Below are positions 34,401 through 42,681 of a DNA stretch of 62,115 nt, piece by piece. Both the position numbers and the translations under genes were made by a program. Position 1 is the stretch's first letter. Each line of letters opens with the position of its first letter. Origin of the DNA: DATHSY01 sp046729855 (lineage in GTDB: Bacteria; Actinomycetota; UBA4738; HRBIN12); contig JBKPHM010000013.1 of NCBI GenBank assembly GCA_046729855.1, positions 1-62,115 of the forward strand, read 5' to 3'. Below the pieces are notes generated by a model that saw only the letters and a program-made list of their open reading frames with translations, was not told the DNA's origin and did not search any database.

Positions 34401-34670
34401 GTGGCGGTCGAGGTCCGCGTCGTGACCCCGGAACGCGAGATCTGGTCCGGCCAGGCCGAGATGGTGATCGCGCGGGGCGTCGAGGGCGAGGTCGGGATCC
34501 TCGGCGGGCACGCCCCGCTGTTGATCCGCCTGGCGAACGGACCCCTGCGGATCCGCACAGGCGACCGGCAAGAGGTGGCGGTCCTCGGCGGCGGCTTTCT
34601 CCACGTGACGACCGACGAGGGCCGTACGAGGGTCGACGTGCTCGCGTCGTCCGCGGAGCTTACCGGCTGA
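34401..34670 (+). CDS. atpC: ATP synthase subunit epsilon, N-terminal barrel only
   Basis: The 89-residue product contains just the beta-sandwich domain (VEVRVVTPEREIWSG to FLHVTTDEG) that binds gamma and the c-ring. The two-helix C-terminal domain, which in E. coli and Bacillus epsilon inhibits ATP hydrolysis, is missing: the usual length is 120-138. The gene ends in a clean TGA and the next gene's promoter follows directly, so this is a genuinely short subunit rather than a frameshift, as in some other lineages. Confidence 0.93.
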   Translation: MAVEVRVVTPEREIWSGQAEMVIARGVEGEVGILGGHAPLLIRLANGPLRIRTGDRQEVAVLGGGFLHVTTDEGRTRVDVLASSAELTG

Positions 34671-34725
34671 GGTCGCGGGGCCCGCTCGGCCTCGCGCGTA
34701 TCGCCGCCGCCCCGGTGCCCGGGGG

Positions 34726-34731
34726 TACCAT
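34726..34731 (+). promoter_or_regulatory. -10 hexamer (TACCAT) of murA
   Basis: TACCAT lies 7 nt before GTG 34739 with no Shine-Dalgarno sequence. The gene is thus likely to have its own leaderless promoter at the end of the atp operon. Confidence 0.55.
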
Positions 34732-34738
34732 CCCCTCC

Positions 34739-36010
34739 GTGGACCGGCTCGTCGTCACCGGCGGGCGCCGCCTGTCCGGCTCGATCCGGATCGCCGGCGC
34801 CAAGAACTCGGCGCTCAAGCTGATGGCGGCATCGCTGCTCGCACCCGGGCGGACCACCCTTCGCAACGTTCCGCGGATCCAGGATTGCCTGACGATGGCC
34901 GAGGTGCTGGAGCACCTGGGCGAGGACGTCGTCTGGGAGGACGACACGGTGTCGATCGACGCCCGCGAGGTCCGTTCGGTCGAGGCGCCGTACGAGCTGG
35001 TCAGCCGGATGCGCGCGTCGATCCTCGTCCTGGGGCCGCTGCTCGCCCGGTGCGGTCGCGCGCGCGTCGCGATGCCTGGCGGCTGCAACATCGGGTCGCG
35101 CAAGATCGACCTGCACCTGAAGGGGCTCCAGAAGATGGGAGCCACGTTCGAGCAGCGGCACGGGTTCCTCGAGGGCAAGGCCGACCGATTGCAGGGCGCC
35201 GTCGTATCGCTCGACTTCCCGAGCGTCGGCGCGACCGAGAACGTCCTGATGGCTTCCGTCGCCGCCCGCGGCACGACGGTGATCGAGAACGCCGCGCGTG
35301 AGCCCGAGCTCACCGACCTCGCGCATCTGCTCACCGAGATGGGAGCGAGGATCGACGGCGTCGGGACGCCGACGATCGAGATCGAGGGGACCGGCGACCT
35401 CCACCCCGTCGACCACACGGCGATCCCGGACCGGATCGAGGCCGGCACGTTCTCGATCGCGACGTGCGCGACGCGCGGGCACGTGCTGCTCGAGGGCGCA
35501 CGCGCCGACCACATGGACCTGGTGCTCGACAAGCTCGACGAGCTCGGCGCGCGCATCGACGTCCGCCAGGACGGGATCGAGATCGGATCGGACGGACGCC
35601 CGGCGGCCGTCGATCTCGTCACCCTGCCGTACCCCGGGTTCCCGACCGATCTCCAGCCGCAGATCATGGCGCTGCTGGCGGCGGCGAAGGGGACGAGCAT
35701 CGTGACCGAGAACGTCTTCGAGAGCCGGTTCATGTTCGTCGACGAGCTGAACCGGATGGGCGCGGACATCCGGACCGAGGGACATCACGCCGTGATCCGC
35801 GGCGTCGATTGGCTCTCGTCGGCACCGGTCCGCGCGCTGGACATCCGAGCGGGCGCCGCAATGGTGATCGCCGCGCTCTCGGCGGACGGCGTGACCGAGA
35901 TCGAGGACATGTACCACGTCGACCGCGGCTATCAGGACTTCGAAGCGAAGCTCACCGCGCTCGGCGCCGAGGTCCGTAGGGAGCGACAGCTCAGCCCCGC
36001 CTTCCCGTGA
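34739..36010 (+). CDS. murA: UDP-N-acetylglucosamine 1-carboxyvinyltransferase
   Basis: First committed step of peptidoglycan synthesis: adds enolpyruvate from PEP to UDP-GlcNAc. The 423-residue protein has K22-type AKNSALKL at the N-terminus, the active-site loop PGGCNIGSRKIDLH with C116, and FPTDLQPQ. The cysteine is the residue attacked by fosfomycin; mycobacteria carry Asp there and are resistant, so this enzyme is of the fosfomycin-sensitive type. It overlaps the next gene by GTGA. Confidence 0.95.
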   Translation: MDRLVVTGGRRLSGSIRIAGAKNSALKLMAASLLAPGRTTLRNVPRIQDCLTMAEVLEHLGEDVVWEDDTVSIDAREVRSVEAPYELVSRMRASILVLGPLLARCGRARVAMPGGCNIGSRKIDLHLKGLQKMGATFEQRHGFLEGKADRLQGAVVSLDFPSVGATENVLMASVAARGTTVIENAAREPELTDLAHLLTEMGARIDGVGTPTIEIEGTGDLHPVDHTAIPDRIEAGTFSIATCATRGHVLLEGARADHMDLVLDKLDELGARIDVRQDGIEIGSDGRPAAVDLVTLPYPGFPTDLQPQIMALLAAAKGTSIVTENVFESRFMFVDELNRMGADIRTEGHHAVIRGVDWLSSAPVRALDIRAGAAMVIAALSADGVTEIEDMYHVDRGYQDFEAKLTALGAEVRRERQLSPAFP

Positions 36011-37710
36011 CGTTCGCCCGCCGGGCCGGGCTCGTTGCCGCCGTGGCCGTCGCGTTCGGCGCGGTCGCCGGTTCGGCCCTGACGTCGCAGGAGCCAGTGC
36101 GAAAGGGCGTCCGGCTGTTCGTCGTGCCGCGCGTCTCGTTCGAGGAGCTGCTCGCCGTGCCCGAGGTCGCCGCGCTGGCGCGCGCCGGCGGTGCCGCCAT
36201 CATGGTGGACACCGGCGAGGCGTCGGACGACTTGGCGCGCAACGCCGAGGCCGTCCCGGGTCCCAAGCCGATCGTCGTCCGGGAGCTGGACCCGGCGCAG
36301 CTCGGCGGGCTGGACCGGGTGGGCGAGCTGATCCGCGAGGCCGTCACTAGCGCTCGGGCGGAGAACCTCCTCGTGATCGTGCTGTCCGCGACGGCGTCCG
36401 AGGCGATGCACGCGGCGAAGGACGACGCCCATCCGGTCGTTCTGGCCCGTGGCGGCCCGGACGCAATCTTCGACGTCGAAGGCTCGCCGCGGACGCTCAC
36501 GTCGGACTCCACGCACCGCGTCGGCGTCGTCAGCGACACGGACGTCTGGCCGACGATCACGGCGTGGCAGGGCGCCGACGTCCCGACCGACCTGAAGGGA
36601 TCCGTGATCCGGGTCGTCGATGTGCCGCCGCCGTTCGAGCTCCACGAGCGGTACCTGGACATGCGGCGGATGACCGTGCCGATCGGGACGGCGGCCGGCC
36701 TGTACGTGGCGTTCGGCGGGCTGTTCGCGATCGGCGTCGTGCTCGCCGCATGGCGTGGTCACGTCTCGCCAGTCCTCGGACGGATCGCCTCGGGCATCGC
36801 GCTGTCGGTCCCCGTCCTGGCGGCGGCCCTGCTCGCGGCCGGCCACCTGCCGACGTTGTCGTACGCGACCGTCGTCCCGTTCGTCGTCGGCGCAACCGTC
36901 GCGGCGACGGTCGCTGCCCTCGCGTGCGCACGTCGCGACCTCCTCCGCGGCCCGGTCCTGATCGCCGTGGGCGTGCTCGTGTTCCTGGTCGTCGAGGCGG
37001 CGCTCGGGTGGACGGCCGCGCTCACACCGTTCCTCGGCGGATCGCATCTCGACGGCGGACGGTTCTACGGGATGCCGAACGTCGAGACCGGGCTCCTGCT
37101 TGGAGCGTCGCTCTGGCTCGCGGCCGTCATGCCCACTCGGCTGGGGTTCGTGCTCCTGGTCGCGGCCGCTCTGTTCGCGGGTCTCCCGTTCGCCGGGGCC
37201 GACCTCGGCGGTGCGATCACGCTGTTCGCCGCCGCGGGGATGTGGCCGGCCGTCCGTGGCGGCCGCTTCGGATGGCGCGATGCCGCCTTCGCGGTCGCGG
37301 TGACGGTGGTCGGCCTGGCCGCGGTGATCCTCGCGAACGGGTACCTGGCGACGACACCGACGCACATCTCTGCGGTCGGTGGTGGTGTCTCCGGCCTGTG
37401 GCAGAAGTTCGTGGACCGGCTCGCAATCGGCGCCGCGTTGATCGAGCGGAACCCCTTCGCGATCGTGCCCGTCGTCGGGATCGTCGCGACGCTCGTCGCG
37501 GTTCTTCGGCTACCGGCCGCGTTCGCGCCGTCGCTCGAGCGCCGCCCCGCGTGGCGCGCCGCCCTGCTGACGATCCTGCTCGCAAGCATCCTCGCGTACC
37601 TCGCGAACGACACCGGACCGGCCGCGGTCGGTCTGGGGTTCGGGACCGCCCTTGGAGGGCTGCTGTACGTGTCGTCCGCCGACCGAACATGGAAGATGGA
37701 ATCCGCATGA
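36007..37710 (+). CDS. Unassigned polytopic membrane protein with extracytoplasmic N-terminal domain
   Basis: I do not recognise a named family. The 567-residue protein has a signal-anchor-like start (about residues 5-25), a soluble segment of about 190 residues with a degenerate alkaline-phosphatase-like flavour, then about 10 membrane helices. Conserved-looking loops in the membrane part include GGRFYGMPNVETG, GADLGGAITL and NDTGPAAVG, of the kind seen in active-site loops of membrane enzymes. It starts by GTGA overlap with murA and ends by ATGA overlap with a CPBP protease gene, so it is coupled to cell envelope genes. An envelope role is inference. Confidence 0.8.
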   Translation: MTFARRAGLVAAVAVAFGAVAGSALTSQEPVRKGVRLFVVPRVSFEELLAVPEVAALARAGGAAIMVDTGEASDDLARNAEAVPGPKPIVVRELDPAQLGGLDRVGELIREAVTSARAENLLVIVLSATASEAMHAAKDDAHPVVLARGGPDAIFDVEGSPRTLTSDSTHRVGVVSDTDVWPTITAWQGADVPTDLKGSVIRVVDVPPPFELHERYLDMRRMTVPIGTAAGLYVAFGGLFAIGVVLAAWRGHVSPVLGRIASGIALSVPVLAAALLAAGHLPTLSYATVVPFVVGATVAATVAALACARRDLLRGPVLIAVGVLVFLVVEAALGWTAALTPFLGGSHLDGGRFYGMPNVETGLLLGASLWLAAVMPTRLGFVLLVAAALFAGLPFAGADLGGAITLFAAAGMWPAVRGGRFGWRDAAFAVAVTVVGLAAVILANGYLATTPTHISAVGGGVSGLWQKFVDRLAIGAALIERNPFAIVPVVGIVATLVAVLRLPAAFAPSLERRPAWRAALLTILLASILAYLANDTGPAAVGLGFGTALGGLLYVSSADRTWKMESA

Positions 37711-38465
37711 GCGCCGTCATTCCCCCGCGCCCCGACCCTCCGCTCCCCTCACGCGTCGACGAAGCGCTCCCGCGGGCGAGCTGGCGGTGGTGGGAGGCCA
37801 TCCTGGTCTACCTGCTCGTGACGATCGTCAGCACGATCCTCACGCTGCCGATCTTCTGGCTGATTCTCGACGAGGACACGGCAAGGTTCGTCGCCTCGGC
37901 AGTGGTCGCCGCGATCAACGTGGCACTCCTCGTCGCATGGCTGAACCGGTTCCACGCAGGGTGGCGTGATGTCATCGGATGGCCACAGGATTCGTGGCCC
38001 GAGGTGGGGTGGGGGTGCCTCTGCGGGGTCGTGCTCTACCCGCTGATCGTGCTCGTCGTGGGCGTGGTGGTGGCGCTGTTGCTCCAGGCGATCTCGGGAA
38101 AGACGGTCGAGGCGCCCGAGCAGGTCCCATCGTCGATGCCCGCGTACGGTGTCGTCGTTTCGATCGTGTACGCAACCGTGATCGCACCGATCCACGAGGA
38201 GTTGTTCTTCCGAGGGCTCCTGCATCGCGGGATCGCCGACGCGTACGGGTTCGCGATCGGGGCGGTGGGATCCGCCGTGGCGTTCGGGCTGATCCACTAC
38301 ATCCCCGGCGCGTGGCAGGACAGCGTCCTGCTGATGTCGGTCATGATCCCGATGGGGTTCGCCCTCGCATGGATCTACCGCTGGCGGGGGAACCTGCTCG
38401 CGCCGATCGTCGCGCACGCGACGTTCAACATCATCGGGATCGCGCTGATCTACCTGCTCGATTGA
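37707..38465 (+). CDS. CPBP-family intramembrane glutamic protease
   Basis: The 252-residue protein has about seven membrane helices and the CPBP (Rce1/CAAX-protease-like) motifs: EExxxR as HEELFFRG, FGLIH and the C-terminal HATFN. The N-terminal ~30 residues are Pro-rich and cytoplasmic. Bacterial members cleave or scaffold membrane peptides, often for bacteriocin or envelope processing; the substrate here is unknown. It is coupled to the preceding membrane protein by ATGA. Confidence 0.9.
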   Translation: MSAVIPPRPDPPLPSRVDEALPRASWRWWEAILVYLLVTIVSTILTLPIFWLILDEDTARFVASAVVAAINVALLVAWLNRFHAGWRDVIGWPQDSWPEVGWGCLCGVVLYPLIVLVVGVVVALLLQAISGKTVEAPEQVPSSMPAYGVVVSIVYATVIAPIHEELFFRGLLHRGIADAYGFAIGAVGSAVAFGLIHYIPGAWQDSVLLMSVMIPMGFALAWIYRWRGNLLAPIVAHATFNIIGIALIYLLD

Positions 38466-38470
38466 GCCGG

Positions 38471-38476
38471 TATCCT
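38471..38476 (+). promoter_or_regulatory. -10 hexamer (TATCCT) of the SCP2-like gene
   Basis: TATCCT gives a predicted leader of about 25 nt with GGGAGGG at 38497-38503, 5 nt before ATG 38509. This is a leadered start, unlike the leaderless ones around it. Confidence 0.4.
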
Positions 38477-38508
38477 GCGGGCGTCCGGTCACCGCAGGGA
38501 GGGACCAC

Positions 38509-38949
38509 ATGGCCGTGTTCCCGAGCGATGAGTGGGTCGCGATCTTCATCGAACGGATCAACGCGTCCAAGGACTACCGTGAGGCAGCCGCGAACTGGGA
38601 GGGCGACGTCGCGTTCGTCTTCGAGGCCGAGCCGGACAAGGGCGTGCCGCAGGACCTGTGGGCCTGGCTCGACCTCTGGCACGGCGAATGTCGGAGCGGC
38701 CGGATGGTGTCGACCGACGAGGGCGATCGGGCGCAGTTCGTCGTCCGCGCACCCTACACCCGCTGGAAGCAGATCCTGAACGAGGAGCTCGATCCCGTCA
38801 GGGCGATACTGCAGGGCAAGCTGAAGCTGCAGGGCGATCTGCCGACCATCATCCGGTACGTCCGCGCCGCCAACGAGTTGGTACATCTCACGAGGGACGT
38901 GCCGACCGAGTTCCTCGACGAGCGGTCGGCTGACGTCGACCGGTCCTAG
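38509..38949 (+). CDS. SCP2 sterol-transfer-domain protein
   Basis: The 146-residue protein looks like a single SCP2 (sterol carrier protein 2) domain, with the LKLQGDLPTIIRYVRAANEL helix near the C-terminus typical of bacterial members. Such domains bind acyl chains or acyl-CoA in the cytoplasm. It stands 3 nt before a zinc alcohol dehydrogenase gene and is probably co-transcribed. Its ligand is unknown. Confidence 0.75.
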   Translation: MAVFPSDEWVAIFIERINASKDYREAAANWEGDVAFVFEAEPDKGVPQDLWAWLDLWHGECRSGRMVSTDEGDRAQFVVRAPYTRWKQILNEELDPVRAILQGKLKLQGDLPTIIRYVRAANELVHLTRDVPTEFLDERSADVDRS

Positions 38950-38952
38950 CCC

Positions 38953-39993
38953 GTGCGCGCCGTCGTGTTCGAGGACGTCGGTTCCGTCGCCGTCGCCGAT
39001 GTCCCCGACCCGGTGCTCCAGAAGCCCGACGACGCGATCGTGCGTGTCACGCTGTCCGCGATCTGCGGCTCCGACATGCACTTCTTCCACGGCAAGGCAC
39101 CCCTCGATCCGGGCGAGACGATCGGGCACGAGGCCGTCGGCGTCGTCGAGGCCGTCGGGCCTGCGGTCTCGCGCCTCCGCGAGGGCGATCGGGTCGTTGC
39201 CTCGCTCGTGATCGCGTGCGGCGCGTGCTGGTTCTGCCGGAACGGACAGACGCAGCTGTGCGACGAGTTCCGGAACCTGGGTGCCGGGATCTTCGGCGGC
39301 GGGCTGGGCGGTGCGCAGGCCGAGCGGCTGCGCGTCCCGCACGCAGACGTCAACCTCCTGACGCTGCCAGAGGATGTCCCGGACGATCGTGCGATCTTCG
39401 TCGGCGACATCGGCACCACGGGCGTCTACGCCGTCGGCATCTCGGGGATCGAGCAGGGCGACGTCGTCGCGATCGTCGGTGCCGGACCGGTCGGGTTCTT
39501 CGTGGCGCAGGCGGCTCGGCGCCGCGGCGCGGCAGACGTCGTGGTCCTGGACGTCGAACCCGATCGCCTCGCGCTCGTCGAGCGCGTCGGGGCCACTACC
39601 GTGAACGTCCGTCGGCAGCATCCGGCGGTCGCGCTGGCCGACCGCACCGAGGGACGGGGTGCGGACGTCGTCGTGGAGGCAGTCGGGACGCCCGAAGCGT
39701 TCGATGTCGCGGTGGATGTCGTTCGGCGCGGCGGTGTCGTCACCGTCGTCGGCATGTTCGCTGGTGAGACGCTCTCGGTGCCGGCCGGCGTCTTCTGGGC
39801 ACGGGCGCTCGACGTTCGCTTCTCGGGGATCGTCCCGGTGCATGCCTGGTGGCGAGAGACGCTCGAGGCCGTTCGCTCGGGCGCGATCGACCCCGATCCC
39901 GTCGTGTCGCACAGGCTCCCGCTCGACGAGGCGCCCGAGGGCTACGAGCTGTTCGACTCGCGACGAGCGACCAAAGTGCTGCTCGTGCCGTGA
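38953..39993 (+). CDS. Zinc-dependent alcohol dehydrogenase (MDR family)
   Basis: The 346-residue medium-chain dehydrogenase has catalytic-zinc ligands in ICGSD and IGHEAVG, the four-cysteine structural zinc loop (CGACWFCRNGQTQLC) and a Rossmann nucleotide site VGAGPVGFF followed by acidic VLDVEPDR, which favours NAD over NADP. The substrate could be a secondary alcohol, polyol or formaldehyde adduct; sequence does not decide. GTG 38953 starts 3 nt after the SCP2-like gene. Confidence 0.9.
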   Translation: MRAVVFEDVGSVAVADVPDPVLQKPDDAIVRVTLSAICGSDMHFFHGKAPLDPGETIGHEAVGVVEAVGPAVSRLREGDRVVASLVIACGACWFCRNGQTQLCDEFRNLGAGIFGGGLGGAQAERLRVPHADVNLLTLPEDVPDDRAIFVGDIGTTGVYAVGISGIEQGDVVAIVGAGPVGFFVAQAARRRGAADVVVLDVEPDRLALVERVGATTVNVRRQHPAVALADRTEGRGADVVVEAVGTPEAFDVAVDVVRRGGVVTVVGMFAGETLSVPAGVFWARALDVRFSGIVPVHAWWRETLEAVRSGAIDPDPVVSHRLPLDEAPEGYELFDSRRATKVLLVP

Positions 39994-40015
39994 CCGGCGC
40001 GCACGGCCGGGGGGG

Positions 40016-40021
40016 TACCCT
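40016..40021 (+). promoter_or_regulatory. -10 hexamer (TACCCT) of the meaB-icmA operon
   Basis: TACCCT is 6 nt before ATG 40028, with no Shine-Dalgarno sequence. A leaderless start is expected. Confidence 0.5.
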
Positions 40022-40027
40022 TCGGCT

Positions 40028-40981
40028 ATGGATGTCGTGGAGGGCGTGATCGCCGGTGACCCTCGTGCGACGGCGCGCGCGATCTCGATGGTCGAGGACG
40101 GCGCCGAAGGACTCTCGCACCTTTCTGAGGAGCTGTTCGAACGGACGGGGAACGCGTACACGATCGGGCTGACCGGTGCGCCCGGCGTCGGGAAGTCGAC
40201 GCTTGGAGGTGAGCTGGTCCGGACCGCTCGTGATCGCGATCTGACCGTCGCCGTGCTCGCGATCGATCCGACGTCGCCGTTTACGGGCGGAGCGCTCCTG
40301 GGCGACCGATTGCGGATGCAGTCGCACGCCACGGATCGCGGGGTCTTCATCCGTTCGATGGCGACCCGTGGGCACCTCGGTGGCATGGCGCTCGCTGCGC
40401 CGGAGGCGGTCCGGATCCTCGATGCGTCCGGCAAGGACCTCATCGTCGTCGAAACGGTCGGCGTCGGCCAGGCAGAGGTCGACGTCGCCGCGGCGACGGA
40501 CACGACGCTCGTCGTGGTCTCGCCAGGTTGGGGCGACGCCGTGCAGGTCGCGAAGGCCGGGATCCTCGAGGTCGCGGACGTGTTTGTCGTGAACAAATCG
40601 GATCGCGAGGGTGCCGGCGCGGCCGTCCGTGACCTCCAAGCGATGATCCGGATGGGACCGGAGCTCTCGTGGACGCCGCCGGTCGTCCGGACGGCCGCTG
40701 CATCCTCGGAAGGGATCGAGGAGCTCTGGGAGGCGCTCGATTCGCACCGGGCGTTCCTCACCGAGACGGGCGAGCTCGAGGTGCGACGGCGGCTCCGACT
40801 GTTCCGTGAGGTCGAGGGCCTCGTCGTCGAGCGCCTGCGTGGTCGCGTGGCGGCGCTGCTCGCCGAGGACGAGAAGCTCGCGACCGACGTGGCCGAGCGC
40901 CGGGTCGACCCGTACCGGGCCGCCGCGCGGCTCGATTCGCTCGTTGGCGAAGCGCGGACGCGGGATAGGGCACGGACATGA
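40028..40981 (+). CDS. meaB: MeaB-type G3E GTPase, mutase chaperone
   Basis: The 317-residue GTPase loads and protects adenosylcobalamin in acyl-CoA mutases. P-loop GAPGVGKST, the base-binding NKSD (VVNKSDREG) and VVETVGVGQ are visible. It was historically misnamed ArgK. ATGA overlap with the mutase gene makes a chaperone role for that enzyme very likely. Confidence 0.94.
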   Translation: MDVVEGVIAGDPRATARAISMVEDGAEGLSHLSEELFERTGNAYTIGLTGAPGVGKSTLGGELVRTARDRDLTVAVLAIDPTSPFTGGALLGDRLRMQSHATDRGVFIRSMATRGHLGGMALAAPEAVRILDASGKDLIVVETVGVGQAEVDVAAATDTTLVVVSPGWGDAVQVAKAGILEVADVFVVNKSDREGAGAAVRDLQAMIRMGPELSWTPPVVRTAAASSEGIEELWEALDSHRAFLTETGELEVRRRLRLFREVEGLVVERLRGRVAALLAEDEKLATDVAERRVDPYRAAARLDSLVGEARTRDRART

Positions 40982-42633
40982 CCGACGCGCGCGAACGCTG
41001 GCACGAGCGGTACGGCGCGGCGGGGGAGCGCGACGCGGACTTCGAGACGCTGTCCGGTGAGCCGCTCCAGCCCGTCTACACGCCGGACGACGTCCCGGAC
41101 CTCGATCACGATCGCGACCTCGGGTACCCCGGCTCGTACCCGTTCGTGCGCGGGGTTTATCCGACGATGTACCGCGGCCGCCTGTGGACGATGCGGCAGT
41201 TCGCGGGGTTCGGAACCGCGGCGGAGACGAACCGACGGTACAAGTACCTGCTCGATCACGGGCAGACGGGCCTATCGGTCGCGTTCGACATGCCCACCCT
41301 GATGGGTCGTGACTCCGACGACCCCCACAGCGAGGGCGAGGTCGGTCGGTGCGGCGTCGCGACGGACTCGCTGGACGATTTCGAGACGCTCTTCGACGGA
41401 ATCCCGCTCGGCGACATCACGACCTCGATGACGATCAGCGGCCCGGCCGTGATCCTGTTCGCGTTCTTCCTGGCGACGGCCGAGCGACAGGGTGTCCCCT
41501 GGGAGCGCCTGGACGGCACGCTCCAGACCGACATCCTGAAGGAGTACATCGCACAGAAGGAGTGGATCTTCCCGCCGCGGCCACACCTGCGGCTGATCGG
41601 CGACCTGATCGAGTTCTGCGCCGAGCGTGTGCCGATGTTCCACCCGATCAGCGTCAGCGGATATCACATCCGCGAGGCGGGCGCGAACGCCTGGCAGGAG
41701 CTGGCGTACACGCTCGCCGACGGGTTCGCGTACGTCGAGCTGGGCAATCAGCGCGGCCTGGACGTCGACCGGTTCGCGCAAGGGTTGTCGTTTTTCTTCA
41801 ACGCGCACATCGACTTCTTCGAGGAGATCGCGAAGTACCGGGCGGCGCGGCGGATCTGGGCACGGTGGCTCCGCGACCGTTACGGCGCGAAGCAGGAAGG
41901 GTCGCTGCGGCTGCGGTTCCACACGCAGACGGCCGGCGTGTCGCTCACCGCCCAGCAGCCGATGAACAACGTCGTGCGAACCGCCTACGAGGCGCTGGCG
42001 GCGGTGCTGGGCGGCACGCAATCGCTCCACACGAACGCGCTCGACGAGGTCCTCGCGCTCCCGACCGAGCAGGCCGCGAAGCTCGCGCTCCGGACGCAGC
42101 AGATCCTCGCCTACGAGACAGGCGTGACGAACGTGATCGACCCGCTCGGCGGGTCATGGTTCGTCGAATCGCTCACGGACCGGATGGAGCGGCTGGCCGA
42201 GGAGGAGTTTGCGCGGATCGAGCGGATGGGCCCGGGCGGCATGCTCGAGGGCGTCCTCGCCGGGATCGACGCGGGGTACTTCCAGCAGGAGATCGCGGAG
42301 TCCGCGTTCCGGGAACAACAACGTTACGAGAAGGGGAGGCTGGCGAAGGTCGGCGTTACCGACTTCGTCGAACGGGGAGAGCCGCCGATCGAGGTTCTCG
42401 TGATCGGCCCCGCGGTGGAACTGGAGCAGATCCAAAGGGTCGGGGACGTCCGGACGACACGAGACCCCGCGCGGGCCCGGGCCGCGGTCGCCCGACTCGC
42501 CGAAGCCGCCCGGGGCGACGACAACCTCGTCGAGCCGCTCGTCGAGTGCGCCCGTGCCATGTGCACCGAGGGCGAGATCGTCGCGACCCTTCGCGAGGTC
42601 TTTGGGGCGTACGAGGAAACACCTCGTTTCTGA
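40978..42633 (+). CDS. icmA: Acyl-CoA mutase large subunit, isobutyryl-CoA mutase type
   Basis: B12-dependent mutase catalytic subunit (551 residues) with the TIM barrel only; the cobalamin-binding domain must be a separate small subunit, not in this window. Two substrate-pocket positions decide the type. Methylmalonyl-CoA mutase has Tyr in RQYAGF and Arg in FMVRNTY; here they are F75 (RQFAGFG) and Q193 (EYIAQKEW), as in Streptomyces IcmA and IcmF. The start (RDADFETLSG) and SVSGYHIREAGA also resemble IcmA. It therefore probably interconverts isobutyryl-CoA and n-butyryl-CoA in valine or fatty-acid metabolism. Confidence 0.85.
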   Translation: MTDARERWHERYGAAGERDADFETLSGEPLQPVYTPDDVPDLDHDRDLGYPGSYPFVRGVYPTMYRGRLWTMRQFAGFGTAAETNRRYKYLLDHGQTGLSVAFDMPTLMGRDSDDPHSEGEVGRCGVATDSLDDFETLFDGIPLGDITTSMTISGPAVILFAFFLATAERQGVPWERLDGTLQTDILKEYIAQKEWIFPPRPHLRLIGDLIEFCAERVPMFHPISVSGYHIREAGANAWQELAYTLADGFAYVELGNQRGLDVDRFAQGLSFFFNAHIDFFEEIAKYRAARRIWARWLRDRYGAKQEGSLRLRFHTQTAGVSLTAQQPMNNVVRTAYEALAAVLGGTQSLHTNALDEVLALPTEQAAKLALRTQQILAYETGVTNVIDPLGGSWFVESLTDRMERLAEEEFARIERMGPGGMLEGVLAGIDAGYFQQEIAESAFREQQRYEKGRLAKVGVTDFVERGEPPIEVLVIGPAVELEQIQRVGDVRTTRDPARARAAVARLAEAARGDDNLVEPLVECARAMCTEGEIVATLREVFGAYEETPRF

Positions 42634-42645
42634 GAGACCACGCAT

Positions 42646-42661
42646 GTGCAACAGCTTGCAA
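42646..42661. promoter_or_regulatory. Nur-box-like operator upstream of the nickel permease
   Basis: GTGCAA-N4-TTGCAA resembles the Streptomyces Nur box (TTGCAA-N5-TTGCAA). It spans -36 to -21 relative to the start codon, overlapping where the -35 would be, so binding should repress. A related palindrome lies at the same distance from the nur start. Confidence 0.55.
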
Positions 42662-42669
42662 CGATTCGG

Positions 42670-42675
42670 TACGAT
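42670..42675 (+). promoter_or_regulatory. -10 hexamer (TACGAT) of the nickel permease gene
   Basis: TACGAT is 6 nt before ATG 42682; leaderless transcription is expected and the Nur-like box lies just upstream. Confidence 0.55.
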
Positions 42676-42681
42676 GATCCG

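Noticed and set aside
38431..41259. 942-codon open frame on the minus strand across the SCP2, dehydrogenase and meaB genes
   Set aside because: It is antisense to three genes with clear catalytic motifs and has the Arg/Ser-rich composition of GC-driven shadow frames.
40978..42633. Methylmalonyl-CoA mutase
   Set aside because: Both carboxylate-binding residues are replaced (F75 and Q193), matching isobutyryl-CoA mutase.
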